Source: Comamonadaceae bacterium PBBC1 (GTDB lineage Bacteria > Pseudomonadota > Gammaproteobacteria > Burkholderiales > Burkholderiaceae_C). Taken from it: 64,000 bases of DNA. Where the stretch lies: the NCBI GenBank assembly GCA_002256145.1, contig NKIP01000003.1, positions 124,001 to 188,000 of the forward strand. Reading direction: 5' to 3'. The notes beneath the pieces are model-generated. The model was not told where the DNA came from. It worked only from the letters and a program-made list of their open reading frames with translations, and searched no databases. Both the position numbers and the translations under genes were made by a program. Below are positions 51,815 to 62,500 of this stretch, one piece after another. Each line of letters opens with the position of its first letter. Position 1 is the stretch's first letter.

Positions 51815-52269
51815 ACAAGCCCGGTTTTCAGCCCTCGCTCAAAGGCCGCGCCCTGCGGCTTTTGAGCCAGCGTGAACACTCCCGTGCAGAGTTGGAGCGC
51901 AAACTGGCACCCCACGAAGAAGTACCCGGCGAATTGGCCAAGGCACTCGACGAGTTGCAGGCGCGGGACTTCATCAACGACGGCCGCGCCGTGGACTCCT
52001 TGGTCAACCGTCGGTCTGCCAAGTTAGGAAGCACCCGCATCAAGCAAGAGCTCGCCGCAAAGGGGCTGTCGGGCGAAGCGGTGACCGAAGCCATGGCGGG
52101 CCTGAAAGAAACGGAATGGCACCGTGCGACGGAAGTGTGGCGCAAGAAATTTGGTCACCCCACCCAAGACCCGCAAGACAGGGCCAGGCAAATGCGCTTC
52201 TTGCTGACCCGGGGATTCAACGCCGACGTGGTGCGGCGCGTGGTTCAGGGCAGTGACTTGGACGAATGA
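51811..52269 (+). CDS. recX: RecX, regulator of RecA
   Basis: 152 residues from a TTG start overlapping the recA stop. Contains the RecX helical repeats ([79 protein letters not shown]). RecX binds RecA filaments and restrains their activity. Translational coupling with recA via TTGA keeps the ratio low, which suits an inhibitor. Confidence 0.94.
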
Positions 52270-52307
52270 GCGCTCGCGGCCACGAAGCCGCCTGGTGCTC
52301 AACGTTG

Positions 52308-52769
52308 TCAGGGTTTCAAATCGAGCGGCACTTGCGCATCGGCCGCCGCTTTGGCCCAACGGCGGTCTTCGGCGGCGCGTTCGGCATAGCGGTTAAAGCG
52401 CCACGAGGTGCCCTCTGCGGTGATGCGCTGCCAAATAGCACGTTTTTCACCCGGACTCATCTCAATCCACAGCTGCACCTCTTCAAAACTCCGACCACAG
52501 CCTTTGCAGGTTTCGTCACCCTGGCTGGTGGAACAAATGGCAATGCACGGCGTATCGGGCGTGCTGGCATACCAGTCTTGCCAAGCCTCGGCGGCTTTCA
52601 CAGGCAAGGTGAATTCGTCAGCCAAGTCCTGCTGGTGGTAGACCATCAGCCCATACACCTGGGCCAATGCCCGCAGCTCAGGCGGCAGCGACACCCCGTC
52701 GGGCGAGGGGTTCTTGCTGCGCCAATGGTTGATGGCGGCTTCAATGTCGGTGATGTGGATTCCAGCCAT
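52308..52769 (-). CDS. DUF3717-DUF1289 two-domain protein
   Basis: 153 residues. Residues 1-70 (MAGIHITDIEAAINHWRSKN ... LYG.. region LPPELRALAQVYGLMVYHQQ) match DUF3717. Residues about 72-125 match DUF1289, with a CIAICS-N8-CKGCGRS four-cysteine cluster fit for zinc, followed by EVQLWIEMSPGEKRAIWQRI. Cytoplasmic, unknown function. DUF1289 is usually a stand-alone small protein, so the combination is worth noting. Convergent with recX. Confidence 0.85.
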   Translation of the reverse strand: MAGIHITDIEAAINHWRSKNPSPDGVSLPPELRALAQVYGLMVYHQQDLADEFTLPVKAAEAWQDWYASTPDTPCIAICSTSQGDETCKGCGRSFEEVQLWIEMSPGEKRAIWQRITAEGTSWRFNRYAERAAEDRRWAKAAADAQVPLDLKP

Positions 52770-52892
52770 AGCGTGTGTACCAAAGGTCGGCGATCATAGC
52801 GTCAAGCGGGACTGCGCACATCGTGACCGAGTTGATTGATCCGGCCTGATGATGTGGGCCAAGACTTTCACTTCAAACTTCACAGGGCTGGC

Positions 52893-54488
52893 TCAGTTGC
52901 GCTGAACCTGCATGTCGCGCAGCCGGTCTTGTGCGTAACGCAAACGGGCGTCCACAATGGACGCTTCGATGTGATCGCCCGGCTGCAAGCGGCCTTGTCT
53001 GGCCCGATCTTGGGCCGCCCGCAAGCGGTCCACCGCGCCCGTCCAGTCCAGGCGTGCAATTTGGGCTTCCCCCTCGGCACGCAAAGCCCCCAGGGCAGCG
53101 CCTTGCAGCGAGAGCAAACCGGCCAGGGTTTGCCAAGCCTGGGCGTCGTTGGGCGAGCGCTGCACCGTGCTGCGCAGCTGGCGTGTGACCCCGTCAAGCC
53201 ACGGGTGTTGGGGCAAACGCTGCAAGGCTTGTGCCACCGCGATCAGTTCAGGCCGGGGCAAGTTGGCCTGTGGGCCATTGGGCACCAGCGTGGTCAGCAC
53301 AGCTTCAAAGCGGTTTTGTTTGAAGGCCACTTCCGCACGCAACAAGCGCAGCCAACGGCTTGCCGCCATTTCGGGCGCGGCCTGCAGCAGGCCTTGCCCG
53401 CCCTTGTCGGCTTGCACCTTGGCAAGCCGATCGGTCAAAGATGCGAGCGTGCGGTCTGCGCCCTCCATGTTGCGCATCTGCAAATAGGCCAGTGTGGCGG
53501 CGTACAAAGCACCGATTTGCTGGACCTCAGAGCGCCCTGCACCCGCCTGGCGTTCGTCCTGCGTCCAGGCCCTCAGGGCGTCCGGGCTGCTTTGCGCCAA
53601 AACGCGCGCTCTGGCGGCCAGCATGGCTTGGGCCACATCGCTGGGCGCAGCTGCCGCGCTGGCATTGAGCTGCTGCCGCGCTTGCATGTCAGCCAAGCGC
53701 TCCGTCGTCAACGGGTGGCTGCGCAGATAAGGAAAGGCACCGCTGTCATTCAAACCGGAGGCTTGTTGCAACTTGGCAAACATGCCAACAAAGCCTTTGG
53801 GGTCATAGCCTGCATCCACCAAAATGCCATAGCCCACCCGGTCGGCTTCGCGCTCCATGTCGCGTGAGTAGCTCAGCTGAGACTGCGCGGCTGCGGCCTG
53901 TCCACCCACAATCAAGGCTTGAGCGCCTTGGGCACTTTTGCTGGCGGCCAGAGCCCCCAAAATCATGGAACCAATGACCCAAGGGGTCATTTTGGCTTGG
54001 TCGTCCATGCTCCGCGCAATGTGGCGCTGGGTCACATGGCTCAACTCATGCGCCAAGACCGAGGCCAGTTCGTCATGCGAACTGACCACGGCAATCAACC
54101 CCAAGTGGACACCCAAATACCCGCCCGGCAGAGCAAAGGCGTTCACGGTTCTGTCGCGGCCCAGCAAAATGCGCCAGGCAAACCGTTCTTGCAATTCGGG
54201 TGACAAGTCGCCTCGGGCCGCCGCCGATTTGATCAAAGGCGCCCACAATTGCTGGATGTACTCGTCCAGGACGGCATCTTCCAGAAAATCGGGGTCCCGG
54301 TACAACTCACGGGCAATCCGGTCACCCAACTGCCTCTCGGCGCTCAAGGAGATGCTTTCCCCGTCACCCAGGGCAGGCAGGCCCAGCGTTTGTGCCCGGA
54401 CAGGCGCAAAAGTCACGGCACAAGCCAGTGAAGCCAGCAACAAATGGAGACGCAATTTGTTTTTCAAGGTCGGTCGTGTCTTGTTCAA
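52893..54488 (-). CDS. periplasmic M48 metalloprotease with TPR-like C-terminal region (BepA/YfgC-like)
   Basis: 531 residues from a TTG start; no better ATG opens the signal peptide (LRLHLLLASLACAVTFAPVR, cleavage near RAQ). Zinc site HELSH (147-151) with third ligand in the YSRDMEREADRVGYG helix. C-terminal 220 residues are helical TPR-like repeats. Family members assemble or degrade outer-membrane beta-barrel proteins, including LptD. Divergent from moaC with only about 50 bases between starts. Confidence 0.88.
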   Translation of the reverse strand: MNKTRPTLKNKLRLHLLLASLACAVTFAPVRAQTLGLPALGDGESISLSAERQLGDRIARELYRDPDFLEDAVLDEYIQQLWAPLIKSAAARGDLSPELQERFAWRILLGRDRTVNAFALPGGYLGVHLGLIAVVSSHDELASVLAHELSHVTQRHIARSMDDQAKMTPWVIGSMILGALAASKSAQGAQALIVGGQAAAAQSQLSYSRDMEREADRVGYGILVDAGYDPKGFVGMFAKLQQASGLNDSGAFPYLRSHPLTTERLADMQARQQLNASAAAAPSDVAQAMLAARARVLAQSSPDALRAWTQDERQAGAGRSEVQQIGALYAATLAYLQMRNMEGADRTLASLTDRLAKVQADKGGQGLLQAAPEMAASRWLRLLRAEVAFKQNRFEAVLTTLVPNGPQANLPRPELIAVAQALQRLPQHPWLDGVTRQLRSTVQRSPNDAQAWQTLAGLLSLQGAALGALRAEGEAQIARLDWTGAVDRLRAAQDRARQGRLQPGDHIEASIVDARLRYAQDRLRDMQVQRN

Positions 54489-54541
54489 TCCCCGTATGAT
54501 GCGCCATTGTTGTGAACCACTTGTAAACGGGTGTTACCCCT

Positions 54542-55039
54542 ATGGCCATGAGCGAGAATTCCGGTGTTCTGACCCATTTTGATGCCCAAGGGCAAGCCCA
54601 CATGGTCGATGTGGGCAGCAAAGCCCTGACCCAACGGGTGGCGGTGGCCACTGGCCGCATTGACATGCTGCCCAGCACACTGGCCTTGGTCACCTCGGGA
54701 ACAGCCAAAAAAGGCGATGTGCTGGGCATTGCCCGCATTGCCGGTATTCAGGGGGCCAAGAAAACCAGCGATTTGATTCCGCTGTGTCACCCCATTGGAT
54801 TGACCCGTGTCGCCGTTGAATTTGAGATCTTGCCTGACGCATCTTGCGTGGTCTGCACCGCAACCGCCGAGGTCACCGGGCAAACCGGCGTGGAGATGGA
54901 AGCCTTGACGGCTGTTCAGGTGGCCTTGCTCACCATTTACGACATGTGCAAGGCTGTGGACCGGGGCATGACCATCAACGGCGTCAAGCTGCTTGAAAAA
55001 CACGGCGGCAAGTCCGGCAGTTTTGTAGCCCCGCAGTGA
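54542..55039 (+). CDS. moaC: cyclic pyranopterin monophosphate synthase MoaC
   Basis: 165 residues (162 if the third codon ATG is used). MoaC signatures: [83 protein letters not shown]. Converts the MoaA product to cyclic pyranopterin monophosphate in molybdenum cofactor synthesis. Other moa genes are not in the window. Confidence 0.96.
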   Translation: MAMSENSGVLTHFDAQGQAHMVDVGSKALTQRVAVATGRIDMLPSTLALVTSGTAKKGDVLGIARIAGIQGAKKTSDLIPLCHPIGLTRVAVEFEILPDASCVVCTATAEVTGQTGVEMEALTAVQVALLTIYDMCKAVDRGMTINGVKLLEKHGGKSGSFVAPQ

Positions 55040-55070
55040 GCCTGCCGCCCGCTCTTGAACATCCAAACTG

Positions 55071-56459
55071 ATGGTGTTGCAACTGCCCACAGCGCTGCTT
55101 CTGGCAGGAGGGACATGCATGGCGCTGTCGGGTGTGGTGAAGTACTTGCTGAAATCCACAAAGTCCCGTGCCACTGCCTTGTGGTGCAGCGGCACCATGG
55201 CATTGGGCGCGGGGCTGTGCATGGCGGGCTTGTGGTGGAACAACGTTCACGGCTGGCTGGATTTGGGGATCGCTGGCGTGTGCCTGTGGGGGGTGTGGGC
55301 CCAAGCGCTGGCCTTGCGCCACGTCTTGAACCGCCCGCTCAAAATGGCACAAGCCTGGCTCGCCTGCGCGGTGTTGAGCAGCCTTGCCGCTGCACTCGCA
55401 CAGTGTTTGCCCAACCAGGCATTGGGGCCATCGGGGCTGTTGATCGCCTTGGCTGGCAGCTGCCTTTGGGCAGGGCTGTTGGCCCGTGACATTCGGCGAC
55501 GCCAAGACAGTGCAGCAGCAAGCTGCATGGCCTTGGCGTTCTTGACGGCGGCCTTGGCGCTGGCCCTTGTGTCGGTGTTGCTGGCCTCCGGGCGCTCGCC
55601 TTGGCCAAACGGGCACGCCCCCCACACATGGTTGTGGGTCGCTGCGGTGGTGCTTGTGACGATGTTGGCGCATCTGGGGTTTTTGGGCTTGAAGCTCGAA
55701 GACATGACCCGCCAAATTCATGCGCTGCGAACCGACCAAGCACATCAAACGCGGGTGATCCGTCTGAATGAGCAAATGGCACACATCGACCGCCACCATG
55801 GCTTGGGCGGCATGGCTGCATCACTGGCCCACGAACTGAGCCAACCCCTGACCAACCTGTACCTGATCACCGATCGGTTGGAGATGGAAGTTCAGGACAA
55901 AGGCCCCGACACCCTGACCCCCTACATTCAGGATCTGCAGCGCAACGCCCAAAAGGCGGGCGACTTGGTGGGCCGCATTCGGTCTTTTGTCAGCTCAGAA
56001 AACGGCCCTCACCCCCGTGTCCAAATCCAGCAAGTGATGCTGGACGCACAACAACTGGCCAGCAGCTGGACATGGGCCGAGGGGGTGCAAATGCACGTCA
56101 GCTGGCCTGAAGACACGTTGTTCGTGCACGCTGATGCCGCCCAATTGGTGCAAATTCTGGCCCATGTGCTGCGCAATGCCCTGCAAGCGACCTTGCCGCA
56201 AAGCACGCGCCGTGTCGATTTTCGAGCCTGGCGATCGGGCGCAACGGTGCACTTGGCCATCACCGACAACGGCCCCGGCATGACGGCCGAGGTTTATCGG
56301 CAAGTGAGCTCGGCATTTTTCAGCGCCCCTTCGCAAGGTGTCGGCCTGGGCCTGTCGCTGGCGCAATCCTTGGCCAAACGCAACGGCGGGCGCTTGGTCT
56401 TGGCTGAGCATGCCGGCAGCGGTGCCTGCATCGAGCTGCAATTGCCTGCAGCCGATTGA
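55071..56459 (+). CDS. membrane-bound orphan sensor histidine kinase
   Basis: 462 residues. About seven hydrophobic segments in residues 1-205 with no large periplasmic loop, then a coiled-coil linker, phospho-acceptor His254 in GGMAASLAHELSQPLTNLYL and HATPase motifs (HVLRNALQATLP, TDNGPGM, GVGLGLSLAQSLAKRNGG). The HELSQPL variant of the H-box is typical of kinases related to FixL/DctB-type sensors. No response regulator is adjacent. Follows moaC by 31 bases but no functional link is known. Confidence 0.88.
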   Translation: MVLQLPTALLLAGGTCMALSGVVKYLLKSTKSRATALWCSGTMALGAGLCMAGLWWNNVHGWLDLGIAGVCLWGVWAQALALRHVLNRPLKMAQAWLACAVLSSLAAALAQCLPNQALGPSGLLIALAGSCLWAGLLARDIRRRQDSAAASCMALAFLTAALALALVSVLLASGRSPWPNGHAPHTWLWVAAVVLVTMLAHLGFLGLKLEDMTRQIHALRTDQAHQTRVIRLNEQMAHIDRHHGLGGMAASLAHELSQPLTNLYLITDRLEMEVQDKGPDTLTPYIQDLQRNAQKAGDLVGRIRSFVSSENGPHPRVQIQQVMLDAQQLASSWTWAEGVQMHVSWPEDTLFVHADAAQLVQILAHVLRNALQATLPQSTRRVDFRAWRSGATVHLAITDNGPGMTAEVYRQVSSAFFSAPSQGVGLGLSLAQSLAKRNGGRLVLAEHAGSGACIELQLPAAD

Positions 56460-56536
56460 CGCAGGACCGGGTCCTGTGCACAGTGGCCCTTGCAGCCATT
56501 TGACCCAGAAATGGCCAGGTCAAATTTTTGCAAGAT

Positions 56537-59500
56537 TCAGCGTTTGGCTTGTCGACCCTGATCAGCGGGGAAACAAATTTCCATGGCCGAATCCACGACT
56601 CGCTCACAAATGCAGTCTTCCAGTTTTTGGGGCGTGCACGCCTGAGCTGGCTGGGTGCGAATGCTGTAGTTGACTTGTCCCATGGCCGCACCCACACCAC
56701 CCAAGCCCCCAAAACCTTGAAAGTAAAGTCGGCTGAAAGTCGGCTTGGCGGCCTGGCTGTCCGTCACCACCAAGTTCGACACGGTGGGCGCCGTGATGTT
56801 GGCTTTGAGCACCACCGGTGACCAGTCGTAATTGCTGGCACGACCTCCGTGATCGCCATTGCTCAGGCTGTAAACCACTTCAACCGCTTTGTCTGTGCCT
56901 GGCGCTGCATCGGCAAAACGGCCTGTCACTGCGCTGATGTTGAGCGACTCGGCTCCCATCAAACCGGTGATGCGCCCCGCCTTGACCTGCGCGACGGTGT
57001 TGCCATCGGCCAACTTGTCAGACACCGTGGTGCCCACAAAACCCAGCATCGCTTTTTGAATGCGCAAATCGGCTTGCTGCAAACGGACCGTGTAATTTTT
57101 GACATCGGCTCCGCTGACCGACAAATTGGAGGCATAGCTGCCCGCGTCGCGCCCCTGTGCCGCACCCGTCACCACAACGTCATCACCGGCTATGAATCCC
57201 TCTTGACGTGGGGCACTTTGGATTTGTGTGCTGCCGTTGTATGTGACGCTTTGAGCCTGCGCCGAGACCCAGGCATCTTTGGGCGTGATCGTCAATTTTC
57301 CATGGCCATAGGTGATGTCGTAGTTGCCCGCATCCGCGCCGGAAACCATCAGGGCTGAGGTGTATTGACCCACTTGACGCCCACTGGGCAAACCGCCAAA
57401 GATCAAATCGTCACCCACGACAAAACCGCTGCCCTGAGTGCCCACCAGACTCTGCGTCTGACCGTTGTAAACCACACTTTGGTCCAGTGAGGACAAACTC
57501 GCGGCTTTTTTGCCAATCTGCAGGGCCGCATTGTTGAAGGTGATGGTGTAGTTGCCCACATCGCGCCCGGCGGCTGTCAGCGCAGAGGCATAACTGCCCA
57601 CCTGACGTCCACTGGCCAAACCACCGGCTTGCACGTCATCACCCGACACAAAACCGCTGAGCACGGCTGCACTTTGAGATTGGGTTTGGCCGTTGTAGGT
57701 CACCGACATGGCGGAGGCACTGATGCTGGCTTGCGCCCGGTCAATCACCCCCTCCACACTGTTGATGTACTCGATGCTGTAGTTGCCCGTGACATCGGCC
57801 AAGGTGCCGTCGATCAGGCGAACGCCCTTGACGGTCACGGTTTTGCCTGTGCCCGCATTTTTATCCGTGAAGCTCAAAACGCCCGCTTGATCGATTTTGT
57901 CGCCTGCCTCAGCTCCGGCCAACACGCCCACCAACACGCCCGTGCCATTGGCCAAAGGGGTGCCATCGTAGGTTTTGCGAACGGCGGTGGCCTTGATTTT
58001 CAAGGGGGCAGGGGTGATGTTGGCCGTCGTCAGGGACTGCAAAGTGATGTTGTAGTTGCCAACATCCTGGCCATCCAAAGTCGTGCTGATGACAACCGGT
58101 TTGGACTGGCCCACATGGCGCGTATCAAAACTGCCCGTGGCGGAAAGGGTCACCACATCATCCTGAACCAAACCGTCAAAGATGGCTGCGCCGGTGACCA
58201 CTTTGGCTTGGGTGTTGCCGTCATAGACCTTGTTGGCCGCCGTCAGGCCGCTGATGTGGAGGTCTTTCTTGGAGATGTTGGCAGTGGTGGTGGATTGATC
58301 GGTGATGGTGTAGTTGCCCAGATCGGCACCCGTTAAGGTGTTGCTGAGCGTGACTGTTTTGCTTTCGCCAACATTCTTGTCGCTGAACGTGCCGATGGAG
58401 GCGACAGACAAATCGTCACCAACAACCATGTCCTTGAAAACAACACCAACGACAGAAACAGCCGCAACGTTGTTGCCGTCGTAAGTCTTGTTGGCCGCAG
58501 TGATGCCGCTCAGTGTGATGGCTTTCTTGCTGATGTCGGCCGTGGTGTTGGCTTGATCAGCGATGCTGTAGTTGCCCAGATCGGCACCGCCCAAGGTATT
58601 CACCAGGGTCACCGTTTTGCCCGTGGCCACATTCTTGTCGTCGAACTTGCCAGTGGAGGCCACTGTCAGTTCATCACCTTCGACCATGTCCTTGAACACG
58701 GCACTCAAAACTGAAACAGCCGCAACGTTGCTGCCGTCATAGGTCTTACTTGCTGCGGTGATGCCGTTCAAGCTGATGGCCTTCTTGCTGATGTCGGCCG
58801 TGGTACTGGCTTGGTCGGTGATGGCGTAGTTGCCCAGATCGGCACCACTGAAGGTGTTGGCCAAAGTGACCGTTTTGCCTGTGGCCGCATTCTTGTCGCT
58901 GAACGTGCCAGTCGAGGTCACTTTCAGCTCATCACCCACAACCATGTTGTTGAACACGGCATCAAAAACTGAAACAGTCGCAGCTTTGCTGCCGTCATAG
59001 GTCTTGCTTGCTGCGGTGATGCCGCTCAGTGTGATGGCCTTCTTGCTGATGTCGGCCGTGGTACTGACTTGATCGGTGATGGTGTAGTTGCCCAGATCAG
59101 CACCGCCCAAGGTATTCACCAAAGTGACCGTTTTGCCAGTAGCCGCATTCTTGTCGCTGAACGTGCCCGTGGAAGCAACGGACAAATCATCGCCACTGAC
59201 CTTATCCCCGAAGTTGGCGTTGGTGACAGAAACAGCAGCAACGTTGTTGCCGTCGTACGTCTTGCTGGCCGCAGTGATGCCACTCAGTGTGATGGCCTTC
59301 TTGCTGATGTCGGCCGTGGTCGTGACCTGATCAGTGATGGCGTAGTTGCCCAGATCAGCACCGCCTAAGGTATTCACCAAAGTGACCGTTTTGCCTGCGG
59401 CCGCATTCTTGTCGCTGAACGTGCCTGTGGAGGCAACGGACAAATCATCGCCACTGACCTTACCCCCGAAGTTGGCGCTGGTGACCGAAACAGTAGCAAC

Positions 59501-62500
59501 GTTGTTGCCGTCGTACGTCTTGTTAGAGGCAGTGATGCCACTCAGTGTGATGGACTTCTTGCTGATGTCGGCCGTTGTAGTGACTTGATCGGTGATGGTG
59601 TAGTTGCCCAGATCAGCACCGCCTAAGGTATTCACCAAAGTGACCGTTTTGCCTGCGGCCGCATTCTTGTCGCTGAATGTGCCAGTCGAGGTCACAGACA
59701 ACTCATCGCTGCTGATCTGGCCATTGAAGTGAGCTCCAGACACCGAAACAGTCGCAGCATTGCTGGCGTCGTACACCTTGCTGGCAGCAGTGATGCCACT
59801 CAAGCTGATGGATTTTTTATCAACCACGTAGTTGTTGTCAGCGGTCGTGATGCCACCAAAGCTGTAGTTGGCCGCATCGTCACCGTTGATGGCGGTGGCT
59901 GTTTGTTGATAGCTGCCTGCTTTAAGGTGGCCACTGGTGCTGTTGGAGCCGCCCACGATGGAAGCCGAAGCCGTGACTTTGTCAGTACCCTGGACGTTGG
60001 TAAAGCTCACGGTGCCTGTATTGGCCGCCGTAGCGTAGGTGGTTGCCACACCTGCAATGGCTGCGCCGTTCAAGGCCAGTTTGTTGACCACGTAGTTGTT
60101 GTCCGTGGTGGTGAAGCCTCCAAAGCTGTAATTGGCAGCATCTTCACCGCTGACCGAAGTGGCTGTTTGCTGGTAGCTACCAGCTTTGAGGTTTCCACTG
60201 GTGCTGTTGGAGCCACCCACAATGGAAGCCGCAGCAGTGACTTTGTCAGTACCCTGGACGTTGGTAAAGCTCACAGCACCCGCATCGGCCGCAGTGGCGT
60301 AAGTCGTGGTTACACCTGCAATGGCCGCGCCTGACAAGGCCAGCTTGTTGACCACGTAGTTGTTGTCAGTGGTGGTGACGCCAGCAAAGCTGTAGTTGGC
60401 CGCATCGTCACCGTTGATGGCGGTGGCTGATTGTTGATAGCTGCCTGCTTTGAGGTGGCCGCTGGTGCTGTTGGAGCCACCCACGATGGAAGCCGAAGCC
60501 GTGACTTTGTCAGTACCCTGGACGTTGGTAAAGCTCACAGCGCCTGTGTTGGCCGCTATGGCGTAGGTGGTGCTCACACCTGCAATGGCTGCGCCGGTCA
60601 AGGCCAGCTTGTTGACCACGTAGTTGTTGTCAGCGGTCGTGATGCCACCAAAGCTGTAGTTGGCCGCATCTTCACCGTTGATGGCGGTGGCTGTTTGCTG
60701 GTAGCTACCTGCTTTGAGGTGGCCACTGGTGCTGTTGGAGCCTCCCACAATGGAAGCCGAAGCAGTGACTTTGTCAGCACCCTGAACATTGGTAAAACTC
60801 ACTGCGCCCACATCGGCCGCAGTGGCGTAAGTCGTGGTTACGCCTGCAATGGCCGCGCCGGTCAAGGCCAGCTTGTTGACCACGTAGTTGTTGTCAGTGG
60901 TCGTGATGCCAGCAAAGCTGTAGTTGGTCGCGTCATCGCCGCTGATCGAAGTGGCTGTTTGTTGGTAGCTGCCTGCTTTGAGCTGGCCACTGGTGCTGTT
61001 GGAGCCTCCCACAATGGAAGCCGAAGCAGTGACTTTGTCAGCACCCTGGACGTTGGTAAAGCTCACAGCACCCGCATCGGCCGCGGTGGCGTAAGTGGTG
61101 CTCACGCCTGCAATGGCCGCGCCGGTCAAGGCCAGTTTGTTGACCACGTAGTTGTTGTCCGTGGTGGTGAAGCCTCCAAAGCTGTAATTGGCCGCATCGT
61201 CACCGCTGATCGCAGTGGCGGTCTGCTTGTAGCTGCCCGCTTTGAGGTTGCCACTGGTGCTGGTGGCGGTATCGACGATCGAAGCTGAAGCAGTGACTTT
61301 GTCCGTACCCTGGATGTTGGTAAAGCTCACGGCGCCTGCGTTGGCCGCCGTAGCGTAAGTGGTGGTCACACCTGCAATGGCTGCGCCGGACAAGGCCAGC
61401 TTGTTGACCACGTAGTTGTTGTCAGTGGTGGTAACGCCAGCAAAGCTGTAGTTGGCTGAATCGTCACCGGTGATCGCAGTGGCTGTTTGCTTGTAACTGC
61501 CTGCTTTGAGGTTGCCACTGGTGCTGGTAACGGCGTCGACGATCGAAGCCGAAGCATTGACATTGTCAGTACCCTGGACGTTGGTAAAGCTCACAGCACC
61601 TGCGTTGGCCGCCGTAGCGTAGGTCGTGGTCACACCTGCAATGGCTGCGCCAGACAAGGCCAGTTTGTTGACCACGTAGTTGTTGTCAGTCGTGGTGACT
61701 CCACCAAAGCTGTAGTTGCCCGCATCGTCACCGTTGATGGCGGTGGCTGTTTGTTGATAGCTGCCTGCTTTGAGGTGGCCACTGGTGCTGTTGGAGCCGC
61801 CCACGATGGAAGCAGATGCCGTCACTTTGTCGGCACCCTGGACGTTGGTAAAGCTCACGGCGCCTGTGTTGGCCGCTGTGGCATAGGTGGTGCTCACGCC
61901 TGCAATGGCTGCGCCAGTCAGAGCCAGCTTGTTGACCACGTAGTTGTTGTCAGTGGTCGTGACGCCAGCAAAGCTGTAGTTGGCCGCATCGTCACCGCTG
62001 ATGGCGGTGGCGGTTTGTTGGTAGCTGCCTGCTTTGAGGTGGCCGCTGGTACTGGTGGCGGTTTCAACAATCGAAGCCGAAGCAGTGACTTTGTCAGTAC
62101 CCTGGACGTTGGTAAAGCTCACGGCGCCTGTGTTGGCCGCCGTAGCGTAGGTGGTGGTCACACCTGCAATGGCTGCGCCGGTCAAGGCCAGCTTGTTGAC
62201 CACGTAGTTGTTGTCAGTGGTGGTGAAGCCTGCAAAGCTGTAGTTGGCTGAATCGTCACCACCGATGGTGGTGGCGGTTTGCTGGTAGCTGCCTGCTTGG
62301 AGATGGCCGCTTGAACTGTTTTCACCGCCAACGATCGAAGCCGAAGCAGTGACTTTGTCACCACCTTGGACGTTGGCAAAACTCACGGCACCTGTATTGG
62401 CCGCGGTGGCGTAAGTGGTGCTCACGCCTGCAATGGCCGCGCCGGTCAAGGCCAGTTTGTTGACCACGTAGTTGTTGTCCGTGGTCGTGAAACTCTCAAA

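Noticed and set aside
59729-62251. Long open frames on the plus strand inside the adhesin gene (201, 285 and 254 residues)
   Set aside because: They are antisense to the repeat arrays, repeat with the same period, and have no ribosome-binding site. They arise because a stop-free frame in one unit is copied in every unit.
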